The notes below the pieces were generated by a model. It made no database searches, had not been told where the DNA came from, and saw only the letters and a program-made list of their open reading frames with translations. Made by a program: the position numbers and the translations under genes. This document shows, one piece after another, positions 59,763 to 64,000 of a DNA stretch of 64,000 nucleotides (position 1 is its first letter; each line of letters begins with the position of its first letter). Origin of the DNA: Druceiella hillmani (Eukaryota > Arthropoda > Insecta > Lepidoptera > Hepialidae); assembly GCA_039881145.1 (NCBI GenBank), contig JAYKKI010000077.1:4534501-4598500 (forward strand), written 5' to 3'.

Positions 59763-60525
59763 GTGAGTATGTTTTGGTAATTCGTTATATATTTGTTGAA
59801 ATATTATACTGTCGGCCTTTGTTACGCACTGTGCATAGGCTGACAGGAAAGGCACGTAATACGTTATATTACTCGCTTTGATCGTATCTAACATACCATA
59901 ACTTCAGCTGTGTACTTGAGATAATTGATTATGTAGAGTCACATAATATGAATTACTTTTAACAATTTTTTTTACAATATTGATATTTCACTTGCACGAA
60001 ACACAATGAGATAGGTTTGAATCGCTAAATCTATTCGGAATCAAAACAGTTCTTTGAATTCCGGTAACATAACTCGTACGAATATTAGAGCTGATGTTGA
60101 ATGCGCTTATATCATTATGCATTAATGTAGACAAAGGCGTTCAGTTCTCTGACTGAATTCGTTCTTGAAGCATTTTCATAGTGATTCGATTCAAATAAAC
60201 CTCATTTTAAATGCCTATCCTAAAACGTTTCCTGAAAATAAATATATTGCGGAAAGGAAGAGCTTAGGAGGAAAGACATAATTTTTCATTAAAATGCCAT
60301 CTTTAATTTGTTAAATTTAAAATTGAGCGCATTACCTATAATTTAAACACGCATAAGATGAATATAAATGACGTAGGTAAATAGTGCAATATAATGCAAA
60401 ACACGATAGATTTGAGTGGCTAAATATGTTCGGAATGAAAATGAATGTTTGAATTCCTGAACCCGCCAACACAGCTCGCACCAAGGTTTATAGTTGATGC
60501 TGAACGCGCTTATAATAATTATATA

Positions 60526-60531
<6 letters not shown>

Positions 60532-60590
<59 letters not shown>
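60532..60590. repeat. (TA)n microsatellite
   Basis: About 29 TA dinucleotides in copy 2 of the duplication. Copy 1 has only atcattatgcattaatg at the same place. Confidence 0.95.
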
Positions 60591-60595
<5 letters not shown>

Positions 60596-60677
60596 TTTAA
60601 CGTAGACAAAGGGCGACCTTAATTCAAATATTTTCACTTTAAAATATATATTCCAAAACTCTTCCTAAAAATAAATA

Positions 60678-60873
60678 TTTATTTATTTACCTACTTTAAT
60701 GTATCTAATTGATACATATGGCGGGACTTATCGCTACGAGAGCGATCTCTTACACCCAACCATTACACCAGTCCAGCTCCGTTCGACGAACGGCCGGGAA
60801 TCGAACCCGAGTCCTCGCGGTGCGCTACATCGTCGAAGGCTGTTTGCATTGTAATCAAACCAACACATCACGG
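60678..60873 (-). mobile_element. tRNA-derived SINE, minus orientation, with TSD
   Basis: Reverse complement of the 55285 SINE: B box cgggttcgattcccggcc (60791-60808 on minus), gtaagagatcgctctcgtag, ccgccatatgtatcaattag and a taaataaa tail facing left. It is flanked by a perfect 11-bp target duplication, aaaaataaata (60667-60677 and 60874-60884). The sister duplication copy at 60228 shows the uninterrupted site. Confidence 0.9.
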
Positions 60874-61161
60874 AAAAATAAATACATTGCAGAAAGAAGT
60901 GACTAAATTTTTAATTAATATAGAAAGGATTATTTGTTAAATTTAAAATTAAATACTTTAACTGAAATTTATACACAGATAAAAAAATATAATTAATATT
61001 AATGGAGTAACGTAATGTAAAACATGATAGAAGAATTAATATTTGAAGTGAGTGTTATTTAATTATCTTTTTACTGTCGAAAACGAAAGATGTTAAAAGA
61101 TCGCGCCTTTGGAGAGCATATTCGGATGCAAACTTAGAAATGGAGCAAAGTTTAATTTTTA

Positions 61162-61163
<2 letters not shown>

Positions 61164-61201
<38 letters not shown>
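61164..61201. repeat. (TA)n microsatellite
   Basis: About 18 TA dinucleotides. Confidence 0.95.
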
Positions 61202-61204
<3 letters not shown>

Positions 61205-61249
61205 AATTCAAAATATTTAACCGAAAGTTGTTTACTAAAATATCAAGTA

Positions 61250-61460
61250 TATTACCAAAAGCGTCGGCTATCTGGCGTCGGGGAATACTTGCCCGGCCGG
61301 TGATTTACGATTACGGGGACGCCTTTACAAACTATGTCAAAAACGATTAACAAAATTATCTAGATTTATTATTTCTGAACCTTATTGTTTAATTCGGCCC
61401 GAAGCGGCTGGGTAATTAGTATTATTTCCCCATTAAGAGTAATTGTCATTACAGAGTTCC
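61250..61460. promoter_or_regulatory. candidate intronic enhancer
   Basis: This segment is free of repeats and unusually complex compared with its surroundings (ttgcccggccggtgatttac; ggcccgaagcggctgggtaa). It carries several homeodomain-type cores (taattag, gtaattg, ccattaag) within about 60 bp. It lies 1.5 kb downstream of the proposed first-exon donor. Regulatory function is inference from composition and motif density. Confidence 0.3.
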
Positions 61461-64000
61461 AAACGACAAATTTCTAAACACGCAGTATTATTTTTGATTT
61501 ATTGATATTGCGCAGTACCATCCCCTAATGACCCCAATACCTCGTATAGGTACTGTACCGGTTCTATCCAACTTAAATGTTGATGTGCTCGTAAACAGAG
61601 TTACGAAAATTTGAGTCTTTGATTGAGAAATTCATAAGATACGAGTTAAAAAACACTTTTACGGTTAGCGTCTCTTATCGCCAAATATATATCGCGTGTT
61701 ATTGGTACAAATATCGCGTGTTATTGGTTCATAGTTTAAATGATGGAGTACTAATTTGAACTGTTGACAAAACGCATTATAATATAATAAAGTCACTCAG
61801 GCGCGAGTAGGACTTAACGGTCTGAAGATTCCCTATCTTTATATGATATCTTAAAACTTAGTGTGTAGGTAATTTATGAATATATTAGCCAAGACAACTA
61901 ATATTAATTCATCTTGATGATGATGGGAAGCTATTAATAAGCAGGGTTAAAACAAATCCTGTGTATACTATATACAGGTGCACAGTAGTTAGAAGATCTG
62001 AGCGGTATACGGCTTACAATACAAAAGTTAATCAAATGTGATTGTAAAATATTTTTCTTCTTACTTAACCAGCAAATGGACGATAAGCTTAAAAAGCAGT
62101 TCTTTCACAACCGGGACAAAGATTTGGCCTTATAATGAATTTTAATTTTTGATTGATGGATCTTTGTTATGTTACGTAGTTTTTGTTATAGATATTAATG
62201 TAAGTTTAATCAGTAATTCCACGTGTGAATGTCTTGGAATTAGTATAACTTCAATAGAATAAGAACATATTTCACATAGCTCGACAATAATGACACGTGT
62301 CGCATGAAAGCGGGACCTTTACCGAATTATCGATCATACATCGTTTCAATCAAAGACGCCAATGATGCGTGAAATATATAACGAGTGCCTCCATAAGGGA
62401 AATTTTAATACATCCTGAGTAGTATGTTCACGTCATCAGTATGTATATTAATACAACGCAGGTGAATTTCCTCACGTAGCTATAAAAATAGTAATTAATG
62501 AATGTTATGTAGCAAGTAACACCGGAAAAAGGATACGGAAATATTCATTAAGAAAATGTCTTCATTAGGAAGGAAATAAAATATAGTAAATGTAAAACGA
62601 CGAGAACTTTTAATTGATATACGTAAAGAATAATAAAATATAAATAATAAAGAGCGCGATACGTGAAATGCGACGACAGTTATGAACCCATATCTAACAC
62701 GTTTATATACTGTGAGTTATTGTGAACTTATAAGCTATGATCACTTATGCTATAAGGAGTGTTGTCATTCTCTTTTAAAATTGATGATGCAATTTAAGCT
62801 AAATGTCTCGAATTGAATGTTTAATCGAATGTTTAGCACTTAGATAAATATGGATTTATATATATGTATATTTATTTAAATTCAATGGAATTTCCTTAAC
62901 TCGATTACTAACATGAAAATTCACCGAAAGCAAAAGTTACAGATGACTAAAAATATTTTCAAAAATCTTAAAATTCAGCGATTTAATACACGGTAACGAC
63001 AACGAATGAAAACTATTCATTATTATATCAATAATTATTATGCGAATTAGTTTCTTCATATATGAGGGTGAATATTGTGTTTACCACTTCATTCTTGTAA
63101 TTTGCATTAAGTGTGTTAGTAATTATAGTCAGATATTAAAAGTATACTAATAATTTATACGTATTTGTGGATATTTGAGAATTGGAAATTAATATAACTT
63201 CATATTATAGAATTAGTCGTAAACATAAAAAGCGAAAATGGATGTTAACAAACGAAAAGGAAAGAGTATTGAAAATTGGAAATTTATGTGGATAAAGGCA
63301 ATGGAGAATATTTTTAAAAATAGAAGTAAACCGATGCGACTTGACGTCGTCCTTTTTACCTGGCTTTGGCGCGAGATTATATTTTCTAAATTTTTTATTC
63401 GAAATTTGAAAATGATACATGATCGTCTCTTATCGATCAAAAATATCTCGGGCGTAATGAGGGTGAATATAAATTAATTACGATTTTGATCAGGCACCCG
63501 GACTTCTCATTCCATTGACAGAGCGGAGGCACCGGCGACAGTACCGTTAATGCTCACGCCGCATATAACCCTCTTCTAATCACTTCTAAGACGTTCGCTC
63601 TTAAATGATGAGGTAGAAGTAAACATGAAGATAGTATGAGGGTGTGTAACTATTGTTATAACGAGGGTCTAAACATTCGACTATTTTTTTTAAAACTCAT
63701 GATTAAACAATTAGAGAATTGTGGACACGCGTTAATAATAAGTTAATTTTTTTTTGATGGGGCTTAAAAATTAATAAAAGGTAATCCCTAGTTTCATTTT
63801 CAAAATTCTATATAATGAGAGCGTAAGGAAAAAAATTCGGCCCTTACTTTCAACGAATGGGCACCTCCCCTTAATATATTACTATAGGAAGAAAAAATAA
63901 TTAAGAACTCCTTTGCTGAAGCATCTACTGGCCGAGCATATAATTCAGTAGAGATTTTCGAAAAATGTAAATTTTATTTGAAATTTAATTCGAAGTCGAA
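61461..64000. other. non-coding stretch, probable long intron
   Basis: No repeats of note except an 18-bp direct duplication, atatcgcgtgttattggt (61689 and 61712), and a dispersed-repeat start, gcgcgagtaggacttaacgg (61801). A 79-residue plus-strand frame with a mirror minus-strand frame at 63205-63477 shows no known domain. If the 59.5 kb exon is real, this is intron 1. Confidence 0.45.

Larger units (their letters stand above)
59990..61025. repeat. diverged ~400-bp tandem duplication
   Basis: Copy 1 (59990-60395) and copy 2 (60396-61025) share ordered landmarks: cacaatgagataggtttgaa / cacgatagatttgagtggct; aatgcgcttatatcatta / aacgcgcttataataatt; gtagacaaagg; aaaataaata.attgc(g/a)gaaag; and gttaaatttaaaatt(g/a)a. 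Copy 2 is longer because it gained a (TA)n tract and a SINE. A third start (aatgtaaaacatgatagaag) is at 61015. Confidence 0.8.

Noticed and set aside
63205..63477. 79-residue frame near the right edge
   Set aside because: Mirror frames on the other strand, no domain, and AT-rich codon content like the background.

Overview
This looks like non-coding nuclear DNA from an insect, most likely a moth or butterfly (Lepidoptera). The sequence is strongly AT-rich. It carries many (TA)n tracts, tRNA-derived SINEs with a clear B box, a dispersed repeat that starts near aaaaaacgg(t/c)caagt and ends near gaggtacggaaccctaaaaa, and decayed LINEs and DNA transposons of types common in Lepidoptera. I found no complete host protein-coding gene. 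The taxonomic call rests on remembered repeat families, not on a database search.

Layout. 1-6.3 kb: two decayed LINE reverse-transcriptase fragments (7-222 and 5222-6275), a perfect 3 x 219 bp tandem array, and one isolated 38-nt exon-like island (4128-4165). 6.6-9.1 kb: a 494-bp foldback element with two 187-bp arms, next to a decayed IS630/mariner-type transposase on the minus strand. 11-15.4 kb: the first copy of an element that carries its own (TA)n tract, a 137-bp MITE with TAAA target duplications, and a 20-copy 27-bp array with higher-order structure. 16.5-20.6 kb: a decayed zinc-motif gene of a transposon-like family, then a CR1/jockey-type LINE whose RT has been deleted. 21.7-22.4 kb: the second copy of the (TA)n-carrying element, with an extra 11-12 bp minisatellite. 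26-29 kb: a SINE and a decayed hAT transposase with one recognisable terminus. 30.8-32.8 kb: two short foldback copies flanked by 12-bp duplications. 35-41 kb: a perfect hairpin, a possible 2.4-kb TIR element containing a decayed coiled-coil coding piece, and a perfect 7 x 46 bp array. 41-55 kb: dispersed repeat fragments, a mariner remnant, a CpG-rich promoter-like island at 48.4 kb and a tRNA-like three-way-junction sequence at 48.8 kb. 55-64 kb: two more SINE copies and a CpG-rich promoter with a probable non-coding first exon ending in a consensus splice donor at 59763. Beyond that is a diverged ~400-bp duplication, one copy of which was hit by a SINE, and low-repeat sequence rich in homeodomain-type motifs.

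Interpretation. The window appears to lie between, or inside very long introns of, host genes. The best evidence for host transcription is the 59.5-59.76 kb exon (plus strand, reading off the right edge), the 48.4 kb GC island and the small exon-like island at 4.1 kb. Nearly everything else is mobile DNA in various stages of decay. The most unusual item is the foldback family: near-symmetric arms, a one-sided conserved left leader, several sizes of internal deletion, and 12-bp target duplications at two copies.
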